The notes below the pieces were generated by a model. That model was not told the DNA's origin and made no database searches. It saw only the letters and a program-made list of their open reading frames with translations. Both the position numbers and the translations under genes were made by a program. From Methylococcaceae bacterium NSP1-2 (GTDB lineage Bacteria; Pseudomonadota; Gammaproteobacteria; Methylococcales; Methylomonadaceae), in assembly GCA_002256685.1 (NCBI GenBank), contig NQJH01000149.1, forward strand, positions 5,891 to 14,613: a stretch of 8,723 nt of DNA, read 5' to 3'. Numbering within the stretch: position 1 is the first letter of the stretch; each line of letters begins with the position of its first letter. Shown here in pieces: positions 1 through 7,333 of this stretch.

Positions 1-2631
1 GCCGGTCCGATGATTAAGTTCGATACCATGTTTAAGGCGTTCTTGTAGCAGTCGGCGATTGGGTAATTGAGTTAGCGCATCATAAAACGCGAGTCGGTGA
101 ATGTATTCTTCCATCGCTTTACGCTCAGTAATATCACTCATGGTTGCGACATAATGCGTCACCGTATTGTTACTGACTTTTACGGCGGTAATACTTAGTT
201 GTTCTGGATAGACTTCGCCATTTTTACGCTGATTCCATATTTCGCCTTGCCACACACCGGTGTTATGAATACTTTGCCACATTGCATCATAAAATTCTTT
301 ATCATGCCGTCCTGAATACAATAAACGCGGGGTTTGACCAATGACATCAGCCGCACTGTAGCCAGTAATCAGAGTAAACGCCTTATTAATCTTAAGAATC
401 ACTTTATTAGTATCGGTAATGAACATGCCTTCTTGCGATTCAAACACGGTGGCAGCAATGCGCAATTCCATTTCTGCTTGTTTGCGTTCAGTGATGTCTC
501 TGTTACTTATGCGTCTACCAAAGGAATTAGCCTTATCATCAAAAATAGGTCTACACAAATGACTAATATAAGCAACAGAGCCATCTTTTTTTATTATTCT
601 AAAATCAAGCTCCGCCTCATCATGTATTTGCTCAAAGAAATGTGCCTTTCCCACATGGTTATCCCATAATTTTTCATCTTCTGGATGTATTATCTTTTTC
701 AGGAGTGCATTATCTGCTAAAAATTCTTCCGCCTTATAGCCGCTTATTTTTTCGCATGAAGGCGACATATAAATTATTTGGCGGTCTTTCCCCACCCAGT
801 ATTCCCAATCGTAAGCAAAATCGGCAACTGTTTTAAATTTAATTTCGCTTTCTTTCAAGGCGTGTTCCATGCGCTTGCGTTCGGTTATGTTTTCATGACT
901 AACAACAACACCTCGCTTTGAGCCTTGCAGTGGTGATACCGTCATATGAAACCAACGTTTTTCACTGGCTGAATGACAGGAATATTCAGTGTGATAATAT
1001 TGTGCTGTACCCGCTAATACCGCCATAATGCCGTGCAGAACGTCTGCTGCTTCTTCGGCGTTATCGTGACCAATGGCGTTTTCACACACATTTAAGTAGT
1101 TATAAAAGACGAAATTGTGACTGGTTTCTGGCAAAGCATTTTGTTCGGCAAATTGTTGCCATGCTTTATTAACCATAATAATAGTTCCCTGACCGTCTAA
1201 TACGGCAATCTGTGTGCTCAGTGAGTCAAGAATGCTGGCAATAAAGACTTTACTGGCTTTCAACGCTTCTTCTATTTGTTTGCGTTCGGTAATATCAATA
1301 CAAGAGCCGATATAACCTAAAAAAGTACCATCATCGGCAAAACGTGGCGTTCCTGTATTGAGTAACCAGCGGTATTCATCATCATAACGGCGTAAACGAT
1401 ATTCCATTTTAAACGGCAACCTAGCATCAAATGCCGTGATGTAGGTGTCCACACAGTGTTGAAAATCGTCTGGGTGTACGCCTTCTGTCCAACCATTACC
1501 CTGTTCTTGTGCTAAAGTGCGTCCCGTAAAATCCAGCCAGACTTGATTGAATTGATAACAAAGCTTGTCGATACCTGATAGCCAGATTAGCACGGGAGCA
1601 GAATCGGCAAGTAAGCGAAAACGGCTTTCACTTTCTTGTAATTGACTGGTTAACCTCGCTGCAATGTTAGCGGCATTGATGCGGGTGCTGAGATAAGAGC
1701 GCGATAATAAAAATAATAAAATGCTGATTAATACGCCCGTACCTAACGTAATCCACGCCTTGCTATAATCTAAGCCGTTAATCCCCCTTATTTGTTCAAA
1801 CTGTAATGTCCAAACCGTCCCGTTAAAATCGTTGATTAGTTTAACTAATGATCTGTGATGCGTGCTTTCAGTGTCAGGGTGATTGGCATTATTGTCGTAT
1901 AAGAGATGATCTACTTGCGTGTCATAACCATCATAAACCCTTAGACGCACTTGAGTTGAGTCAGACTGTTGAGTTAATGACACGGTGTTATTTAACAAAT
2001 CAGCCATACGAAATGGACTGTAAACAGGCGCGTACATCAACGTACCTGCTTGAACATCTTGATCAGTTTCTTGCTGTAAGGTCACTCGTCCGGATAAAGC
2101 GACGATATTTTCATCACGCGCTCGCTCCATTGCCGCACGGCGCACTGGTTCGGAATACATGTCATAACCAAACGCGCGTAAGTTACGATCACTAAAGGGT
2201 TCTAAAAAAATAATGGAGGTGTAAGCCTCGCGTTCGCCTTCAGGTCGCACTTTATAATTAGGAAAACCGTCAGCACGAATCCGCGCTTGATGCGCTGATA
2301 ATTGCGTAGCGGGAATCCATAATGAAAAACCTAAACCTTGAATACCGTTGAAATGATCACCGATACGCAAACGTTTCACATAAGCTGACCATTCTTGCCG
2401 CGTTATTTTTTTTGATGCGTCAAACAGGGCTGCACCACCCAATAAAGTTTGTTCATGGGCTTTTAGACGTGCGGTTATTTTTAGTTGAGTTTCTTCGCAA
2501 TGTGCGACAAATTCTTGGTAGGCGAGGGTATCGATGTCGAATTTCATCCAATAGCTAACCCCGCAAGAGCCAGCTAGCCCTAGCAATAAAACGAGCCAAG
2601 TAAGAATTTTATAAATGGGATTTAGCAACAC
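1..2631 (-). CDS. CHASE-PAS(x4)-GGDEF membrane sensor, probable diguanylate cyclase (3' end beyond window)
   Basis: Open frame of 877 codons that leaves the window before its catalytic motif. Order: membrane segment (about residues 9-28), periplasmic CHASE sensor domain (about 60-280, with DMYSEPVRRAAMERA near 157-171), second membrane segment (about 291-310), then four PAS/PAC units closing in DITERK or NITERK near residues 447, 583, 713 and 833, then the GGDEF entry LAFYDALTQLPNRRLL. The family senses small extracellular ligands and makes c-di-GMP; an EAL domain may follow outside the window, as in the paralogous gene upstream. It lies 18 nt behind that gene, so probably one operon. The start is uncertain: GTG 2631 has AGGTGG only 1 nt away, TTG 2628 has 4 nt spacing, and the first in-frame ATG (codon 29) would remove the first membrane segment. 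The third PAS has aberrant codon use (see findings). Confidence 0.93.
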   Translation of the reverse strand, partial: MLLNPIYKILTWLVLLLGLAGSCGVSYWMKFDIDTLAYQEFVAHCEETQLKITARLKAHEQTLLGGAALFDASKKITRQEWSAYVKRLRIGDHFNGIQGLGFSLWIPATQLSAHQARIRADGFPNYKVRPEGEREAYTSIIFLEPFSDRNLRAFGYDMYSEPVRRAAMERARDENIVALSGRVTLQQETDQDVQAGTLMYAPVYSPFRMADLLNNTVSLTQQSDSTQVRLRVYDGYDTQVDHLLYDNNANHPDTESTHHRSLVKLINDFNGTVWTLQFEQIRGINGLDYSKAWITLGTGVLISILLFLLSRSYLSTRINAANIAARLTSQLQESESRFRLLADSAPVLIWLSGIDKLCYQFNQVWLDFTGRTLAQEQGNGWTEGVHPDDFQHCVDTYITAFDARLPFKMEYRLRRYDDEYRWLLNTGTPRFADDGTFLGYIGSCIDITERKQIEEALKASKVFIASILDSLSTQIAVLDGQGTIIMVNKAWQQFAEQNALPETSHNFVFYNYLNVCENAIGHDNAEEAADVLHGIMAVLAGTAQYYHTEYSCHSASEKRWFHMTVSPLQGSKRGVVVSHENITERKRMEHALKESEIKFKTVADFAYDWEYWVGKDRQIIYMSPSCEKISGYKAEEFLADNALLKKIIHPEDEKLWDNHVGKAHFFEQIHDEAELDFRIIKKDGSVAYISHLCRPIFDDKANSFGRRISNRDITERKQAEMELRIAATVFESQEGMFITDTNKVILKINKAFTLITGYSAADVIGQTPRLLYSGRHDKEFYDAMWQSIHNTGVWQGEIWNQRKNGEVYPEQLSITAVKVSNNTVTHYVATMSDITERKAMEEYIHRLAFYDALTQLPNRRLLQERLKHGIELNHRTG
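1704..1721. repeat. Perfect 9-bp tandem repeat inside a membrane segment
   Basis: ATAATAAAA occurs twice back to back. On the coding strand it covers the second membrane segment of the CHASE protein (ILLFLLS), so an extra unit adds three hydrophobic residues and keeps frame. The sequence is AT-only and could have arisen by chance; it is listed because other short tandem duplications occur in this window. Confidence 0.5.
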
Positions 2632-2649
2632 GCCACCTGAGAAGTGAAT

Positions 2650-5600
2650 TTAATTTACACATATCGTTGCATCAATTAACAACTGCTCAAAATCGCTTGC
2701 TGACAGAGCTTTACTGTACAAATAACCTTGATAACTATCACAGCCCTGTGCCTTTAAAAATGCCAGTTGTTCTGGCGTTTCCACACCTTCCGCCAAGACT
2801 TTAAAACCTAAGTGATGCGCCATCGCAATAATGGTCGATGTAATAGCCATATCACCTTGTAAAAACGGAATATCATCAATAAAGGTTTTATCGATTTTTA
2901 ACACATCGACGGGGAAATATTTAAGAGAAGCCAATGATGAATAGCCGGTGCCAAAATCATCAATAGCAAGGCGTACCCCTTGGTTATGCAGATCATTAAG
3001 AATAGAGGTCGCGTGTTGTTGATTTTCCATCAATCCCATTTCAGTGATTTCTAATTCCAAAGAACTCGCAGGAAAGCCCGTGTCATGCAGAACTTGAGCC
3101 ACCAGACTACTCATGTCACAACGGCGAAATTGATAGGGCGACACATGAACAGCCAACGACACGGCGGGTAAGCCCTGATTCAGCCATTGCCGTCCCAGTT
3201 TGCAGGTTTCTCGCAATACCCATTCACCGATGGTGATAATTAACCCAGTTTGTTCAGCAAGGGCGATAAAATTTTTGGGTGTCAGACAACCATTAATAGG
3301 GTCATACCAACGCACTAAGGCTTCAGCACCGACAATTTGACCACTGTTAATATCAATTTGCGGTTGAAAATAAACGCGCAATTCTTGTTGATCAATCGCG
3401 CGGCGTAAGCGTGATTCTAGCGCAATGCGTTCATGGGCTTTTTGAGTTAATGCTTCGGAAAAATAGGCAAAACAACCACGTCCATTATCTTTAGCATGGT
3501 ATAGCGCGGTATCGGCATTATCCATCAAGGCTTCCACGGTGTCGCCGTGTTGTGGGTGGAGACTAATACCAATACTGGTACCGATATATACCTCATGACT
3601 TTGGCACAGCGTGAATGGTTGACTTAAGGCATAAATAATATCGTCGGCAACACGGGCAACATGCTCATAGTGGGTCACTTCTTCGATTAAGACTACAAAC
3701 TCATCACCGCCTAAACGCGCAACCATATCGACTGCACGCAAACGGACTTTAATACGTTCAGCGACTTGTTGTAATAATTCGTCACCTGCTGCATGACCTA
3801 AAGTATCATTAACCGCTTTAAATTTATCTAAATCTAGCATTAACACCGCCATTTGACTGCCGGTTCGATGATTAACCTCGATACCGTGTTTAAGACGTTC
3901 TTGTAACAAGCGACGGTTAGGTAATTGGGTTAAGTAGTCATAAAATGCCAACTGGTTAATGTGTTCCTCGATGGTTTTGCGCTCAGTAATATCGGTAATC
4001 GTACCCACATAGCCTGAAATATTGCCCGCCTCATCGTAGATTGCTGTCGCCAATCCATACACCCAAGTAATTTTTCCGCTCGGTTGTTGAAAACGGTATT
4101 CAAGCGCAAATTGCCGTTGTTCAGACACCGCTGCTGCCCATTCTTTGTACACTGTTTCCCTGTCATCCGCCATAATGGCGGTAGACCATCCTGCTCCTTT
4201 TGCTTGGTCACTGTTCATGCCAATAATTTCGCAGCCCTTAGGATTGACAAAAATGCAATTTCCTTCTGTATCCATCCGATAAATACCGACAGGGTTAATT
4301 TGTGCCAGTAATTGAAAAAAGTTTTCACTTTCGCGTAATTGTTCTTCTAAGCGTTTTAATTTAGTAATATCAGTGTGCGTACCACTCATGCGGGTTGGCT
4401 TGCCGTTAGTATCGCGCTGTACAATACTGGCATGGTCTAATACCCATTTGATGCTACCGTCTTTATGCAACATACGGTATTCCATTTCGTGATACGCGGT
4501 GCGACCTTCTAACGCGTTACAAATAGATTGCCACGCTTTCTCACGATCATCAGGGTGAATAAAATCTTCCCATTGTTGGGTGGATTGTTGAATTTCTTCA
4601 TGCGTGTAGCCCAGCATTTCTGCCCAAATTTCATTGCGCTGCACTTCATTGGTAACAATATTCCAATCCCAAAAACCTAAATAACCGCCTTCTAATACCA
4701 GTTGCAGTTGCTCTTTATTTTTGTGTAATTGTTGCTCAGCTAATTTGCGTTCGGTAATATCCTGAACCATACCCACTTGCTGAAGCGGATTACGCTTAGC
4801 ATCGTAAAAATTATGTTCCCACGCCGCTACCCAGCGCATCTCACCATCATTCGGACGAATAATTCGATATTCTATCGAAGGAAATTTTTCGTGATTATTA
4901 ACGGTTTGATGATAATAATTCAGCACCCGCTCGACATCTTCACAATAAATAATATGTTGCCAGTTATCAAAATTTCGAATGAACTGACTATCTATACCGA
5001 AAATCTCATCAAATAGGCTGTCGTTTGTCCACGTTCTAGTCGGCGAATCAGTAACATAATGCCCCATCCGTGCGGCGCGTTGGGCAGTATGCAACAGTGC
5101 TTGGCTATCAAGTAACGCATTTTCGACCCGCTTACGCTCCGCCAATAGCGCGGCTATACATTGTCCCGTTAATAGGATGCTCAGCAAGTAGATATTTAAA
5201 TCTAACAGTAAAACCGTACCATCATAGACAAATACGCCTTTCATTTGTTTGGTAACCAATAAAGCCGTTACCGCAAGAATTAAAGTTGCCAAATTCACCA
5301 TCGCCATACCGCCTTTAACGGCGATTAAAATCAATAAGGGAATAGTGATAGCAAACGTGATGCCGATGCCACTGAATGAATGGTTGGTGAAAATAATATT
5401 GCTAGCAGGAATAATCAGCAGCGTTAGCCATGACGCATTTTGTAATGTTTTCTTGATGCGACCTTGACTACTAAAAAGACACAGTAATAACGGCGTTATT
5501 AAAACTTGCCCTAGTGCATTACCAAACCACCATGAAAACCAAGACGTGCTTAATTGCGCTGTCTGAATAACGCCGCCCCACCATAGCAACAAATTACCCA

Positions 5601-6009
5601 AAGTGGCACTGAATGGTTGCAGTATCAGAAAAATTAACAGCAACAACCCTAAGACATCCCGCAGTGTCAGAAGGCTAGGTTGTAGTGCAAAACGGTGAAA
5701 TAGTATGGCACCGATAACGGCTTCAAGGCTGTTGATTATTGATACGCCTAATGCCAATTGCCAAGCCAAACCGTTATATAAAGCAAGCACTAACTGACCC
5801 AAGAAAACGCCCATCCATAGTCGAGTACCCAATAAAATAACCGCCGCTAACGCGAAACCTTCAGCGGTAAAAACAACGAGAGTAACGATATTATGAGCAA
5901 CAGATAACGAAAAACTAGCTTGCCCCGCTACAAAATATAGCCCTGCCAATAGCAGAATTTGAAGGACAGAGAGCCATGAGTTTTTAACGAGTGTACCGCT
6001 TTGTGTCAT
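2650..6009 (-). CDS. MASE1-PAS(x3)-GGDEF-EAL bifunctional c-di-GMP synthase/phosphodiesterase
   Basis: Complete protein of 1119 residues. A polytopic N-terminal membrane region of MASE1 type spans about residues 13-290, followed by three PAS/PAC units ending at DITERK 417-422, DITKLK 547-552 and DITERK 673-678. The GGDEF domain (about 688-850) has an intact GGDEF signature (767-771) and a well-placed inhibitory I-site RAVD (758-761), so cyclase activity with product feedback is likely. The EAL domain (about 865-1112) keeps E896-A-L, E987, DDFGTGYSS from D1017, K1038 and EGVET from E1074. The usual metal-binding Asn of the xNxS motif is His955 (VHVS), so phosphodiesterase activity is less certain. 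Start ATG 6009 has no clear Shine-Dalgarno sequence. It heads the minus-strand pair with the CHASE gene. MASE1 ligands are unknown. Confidence 0.96.
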   Translation of the reverse strand: MTQSGTLVKNSWLSVLQILLLAGLYFVAGQASFSLSVAHNIVTLVVFTAEGFALAAVILLGTRLWMGVFLGQLVLALYNGLAWQLALGVSIINSLEAVIGAILFHRFALQPSLLTLRDVLGLLLLIFLILQPFSATLGNLLLWWGGVIQTAQLSTSWFSWWFGNALGQVLITPLLLCLFSSQGRIKKTLQNASWLTLLIIPASNIIFTNHSFSGIGITFAITIPLLILIAVKGGMAMVNLATLILAVTALLVTKQMKGVFVYDGTVLLLDLNIYLLSILLTGQCIAALLAERKRVENALLDSQALLHTAQRAARMGHYVTDSPTRTWTNDSLFDEIFGIDSQFIRNFDNWQHIIYCEDVERVLNYYHQTVNNHEKFPSIEYRIIRPNDGEMRWVAAWEHNFYDAKRNPLQQVGMVQDITERKLAEQQLHKNKEQLQLVLEGGYLGFWDWNIVTNEVQRNEIWAEMLGYTHEEIQQSTQQWEDFIHPDDREKAWQSICNALEGRTAYHEMEYRMLHKDGSIKWVLDHASIVQRDTNGKPTRMSGTHTDITKLKRLEEQLRESENFFQLLAQINPVGIYRMDTEGNCIFVNPKGCEIIGMNSDQAKGAGWSTAIMADDRETVYKEWAAAVSEQRQFALEYRFQQPSGKITWVYGLATAIYDEAGNISGYVGTITDITERKTIEEHINQLAFYDYLTQLPNRRLLQERLKHGIEVNHRTGSQMAVLMLDLDKFKAVNDTLGHAAGDELLQQVAERIKVRLRAVDMVARLGGDEFVVLIEEVTHYEHVARVADDIIYALSQPFTLCQSHEVYIGTSIGISLHPQHGDTVEALMDNADTALYHAKDNGRGCFAYFSEALTQKAHERIALESRLRRAIDQQELRVYFQPQIDINSGQIVGAEALVRWYDPINGCLTPKNFIALAEQTGLIITIGEWVLRETCKLGRQWLNQGLPAVSLAVHVSPYQFRRCDMSSLVAQVLHDTGFPASSLELEITEMGLMENQQHATSILNDLHNQGVRLAIDDFGTGYSSLASLKYFPVDVLKIDKTFIDDIPFLQGDMAITSTIIAMAHHLGFKVLAEGVETPEQLAFLKAQGCDSYQGYLYSKALSASDFEQLLIDATICVN

Positions 6010-6194
6010 ATAACAATTGGAATGATTTTCGAAGTAAGGAAGCGTACTAAATTCAGCGGAAAATATAATTTTTCACAAATAGCGAGCTCTGAAAAATTTC
6101 CGTGTAGCTAATGTAACGATTTTAAAAAAAATAGCCACTTTATTAACCACAAAAAATTTTGCTAATTTTTTTGACAGGTTTGATGAGCAGAGAA

Positions 6195-6239
6195 CTGTCG
6201 CATAATTGTCATAAAAACGTCATCATGATTTAACATTAT
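6195..6239 (+). promoter_or_regulatory. Pho-box-like PhoB site with adjacent -10
   Basis: Three heptamers begin exactly 11 bp apart: CTGTCGC (6195), TTGTCAT (6206) and ACGTCAT (6217), separated by ATAA and AAAA. The E. coli Pho box is CTGTCAT, four A/T bases, CTGTCAT; by eye the first and second pairs each match at about 15 of 18 positions. PhoB boxes replace the -35 element and end about 10 bp before the -10. Here CATTAT (6234-6239) follows 10 bp after the last repeat, a modest -10 (4/6), which would place the transcript start near 6246. A fourth ATGTCAT at 6238 is one base out of phase. Target: the microprotein at 6286. The PhoB assignment is inference from repeat sequence and spacing. Confidence 0.55.
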
Positions 6240-6249
6240 GTCATCACAA

Positions 6250-6280
6250 TAACCCCATCAAACATTTATTTGAGGGGTTA
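6250..6280 (+). promoter_or_regulatory. Leader hairpin sequestering the Shine-Dalgarno sequence
   Basis: TAACCCC (6250-6256), a bulged A, then TCAAA (6258-6262) pair fully with TTTGA (6269-6273) and GGGGTTA (6274-6280) around the loop CATTTA. The descending arm contains GAGGGG (6272-6277), the Shine-Dalgarno sequence 8 nt before the ATG at 6286. No T-tract follows on either strand, so it is not an ordinary intrinsic terminator. It would begin only a few bases after the predicted start near 6246. It could gate translation (thermosensor, protein- or RNA-controlled) or stabilise the 5' end; a DNA operator is the alternative. Confidence 0.55.
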
Positions 6281-6285
6281 ACGTC

Positions 6286-6423
6286 ATGCGTAAATTACTA
6301 TTCAAAAATAACGGGGCTAATCCCAAAAATGCGATATTAGTATCGGCAACGCTTACACTCTATAGCTTGTTGATAACGGGGATGGTTGAGTTACTTGCTA
6401 ATGAAATACTATTACATTATTAA
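6286..6423 (+). CDS. 45-residue single-pass membrane microprotein (hypothetical)
   Basis: ATG 6286 to TAA 6421-6423. The strong Shine-Dalgarno sequence GAGGGG sits 8 nt upstream, inside a hairpin. The N-terminus is basic and polar (R2, K3, K7, N8, N9, K14), followed by a hydrophobic stretch from about Ala16 to Leu37 (AILVSATLTLYSLLITGM, then VELLA) and a short tail ending LLHY. By charge the N-terminus should face the cytoplasm. There is no cleavable signal or lipobox. I recognise no family. It lies downstream of a Pho-box-like promoter, divergent from the MASE1 gene and convergent with the solute-binding protein gene. Its credibility rests on the combination of promoter, ribosome site and a membrane-like protein; chance cannot be excluded at this length. 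Confidence 0.55.
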   Translation: MRKLLFKNNGANPKNAILVSATLTLYSLLITGMVELLANEILLHY

Positions 6424-6447
6424 CGAAATGTTACACACTGTCATCAT

Positions 6448-6478
6448 CGTAGAGACGTTGCAGTGCAATGTTTCTACG
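6448..6478. repeat. Palindromic hairpin repeat overlapping a gene end
   Basis: CGTAGAGACGTTG (6448-6460) pairs with CAATGTTTCTACG (6466-6478) around CAGTG; all 13 positions pair when two G-T pairs are allowed. No T-tract follows on either strand, so at most it is a weak factor-independent terminator between the convergent microprotein and solute-binding protein genes. GTAGAGACGTTGCA-type palindromes resemble short dispersed hairpin elements known from several bacterial genomes (from memory). Its right arm contains the TAG stop of the minus-strand gene (6476-6474). Confidence 0.65.
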
Positions 6479-7321
6479 GCTTGGTTATTGGCACTAACGG
6501 AATGTGATAGCTTTCCATAATGGCTTGAATTTCAGCCGCATTTTCAGTAATCAGCTTATCCAGTATTTCTTTGCGTTCTTTATCCGGTTTACGCACCCCC
6601 ATAGCCATTGCAAAATCAAATTTTATATCGGGTGTCGATTGCATCGGAATAACCGTGTAGCTATTTTCAGGGCTTTGCGCGATGACATAAGCCGCCATCG
6701 GTCCCCATAAAATTACCATATCAATTTTTTTGGCTTTTAAATCGGTGTCTATTTGCATAGCGGCATTATTTTCACTGTCGCCCGACATGGATTGATAAGA
6801 CACGCCTTGATCCAGTAAACCATTTTTTTGTAACCACGTTGTGCCTGGTCCTCTATCAAACATGGCTATTTTTAACGCCTCTTGTTTTTGTAAGGGCAGA
6901 GTGGTCAGTTGGTTTGCGTCTTTAATGTCATCCCAGCCACGTCCTTTGGCAATCAGTAAAACGTAAGTGGATTGATAATAAGGTGCGGTGTTTAATGTTA
7001 AATCATAGCCATCCGGCACACCCATCACCACATCACATTTAAAATCTTTGCTATCAACTTCCCTCTCGTTGATGGGGGCAGTTAGCGTATTGCGAATAAA
7101 GCCTATGCGTTGAGCGAACCAAGTATATTCAAGCGTCTGCCCCAATTTTTTCCCAGTTTTTTAGCAAACAAGTCAGCAATTTTATTCTCAAAGCCGTCTT
7201 GTTTTTCGGTGGAATAGGGCGGGTTTAACGGATCAGCGCAGACTTTAAATTTTTCCTCAGCATGAGCGGTAAAAATAGCGGTAGCCAAGCATAAGCCAGT
7301 AACGAGCGGTGTAAATTTCAT
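6474..7321 (-). pseudogene. Quinoprotein-dehydrogenase-associated type periplasmic solute-binding protein, frameshifted
   Basis: The first frame begins at ATG 7321 with a classic signal peptide (MKFTPLVTGLCLATAIFTAHA, cut before EEKFKVCADP) and AAGGA 7 nt upstream; an in-frame ATG at 7345 overlaps the preceding gene and would lengthen the signal peptide. It matches the family until FAKKLG, then leaves frame and ends shortly after in LGSLNA. The other frame resumes with LGQTLEYTW and continues through KCDVVMGVPDGYDL, PYYQSTYVL and VILWGPMAAYV to TAG 6474. Removing one unit of an 11-bp tandem duplication (7141-7162) gives FAKKLGQTLEYTW and a 278-residue protein, a normal length. The family resembles MoxJ/XoxJ-like proteins near PQQ dehydrogenases, whose ligand is unsettled; no dehydrogenase is visible here. 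It lies 10 nt after the lipoprotein gene, so one operon. A -1 slip at the A6 run could rescue some product. Confidence 0.88.
7141..7162. repeat. 11-bp tandem duplication causing a frameshift
   Basis: CCCAATTTTTT (7141-7151) is followed directly by CCCAGTTTTTT (7152-7162), 10 of 11 identical. Read on the minus strand, the second copy adds 11 nt after the Ala codon of FAKKLG. Deleting either unit restores the expected family sequence. The single mismatch suggests the event is not brand new, or that it carried a substitution. Confidence 0.9.
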
Positions 7322-7328
7322 TCGTATT

Positions 7329-7333
7329 TCCTT
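7329..7333 (-). promoter_or_regulatory. Shine-Dalgarno sequence deciding the solute-binding protein start
   Basis: AAGGA on the minus strand, 7 nt before ATG 7321. It overlaps the TAA stop (7334-7332) of the lipoprotein gene, which favours translational coupling and supports the shorter start over the upstream ATG at 7345. Confidence 0.75.

Noticed and set aside
334..2195. Plus-strand open frames of 64-115 codons at 334-669, 642-836 and 1848-2195
   Set aside because: They lie antisense to the continuous CHASE-PAS-GGDEF coding frame, lack recognisable domains and ribosome sites, and have biased composition expected of shadow frames.
3930..5467. Open frames of 61-93 codons on both strands within the MASE1-GGDEF-EAL gene
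   Set aside because: All overlap an intact, domain-complete protein in another frame; no independent start signals or known motifs.
6151..6171. AAAAAATT / AATTTTTT inverted repeat as a terminator
   Set aside because: The stem is A/T only and lies upstream of both flanking genes; more likely part of the AT-rich promoter spacer.
6171..6206. Perfect TTGACA -35 (6171-6176) with CATAAT (6201-6206)
   Set aside because: The spacer is 24 bp, too long for a sigma-70 promoter; the Pho-box arrangement explains the region better.
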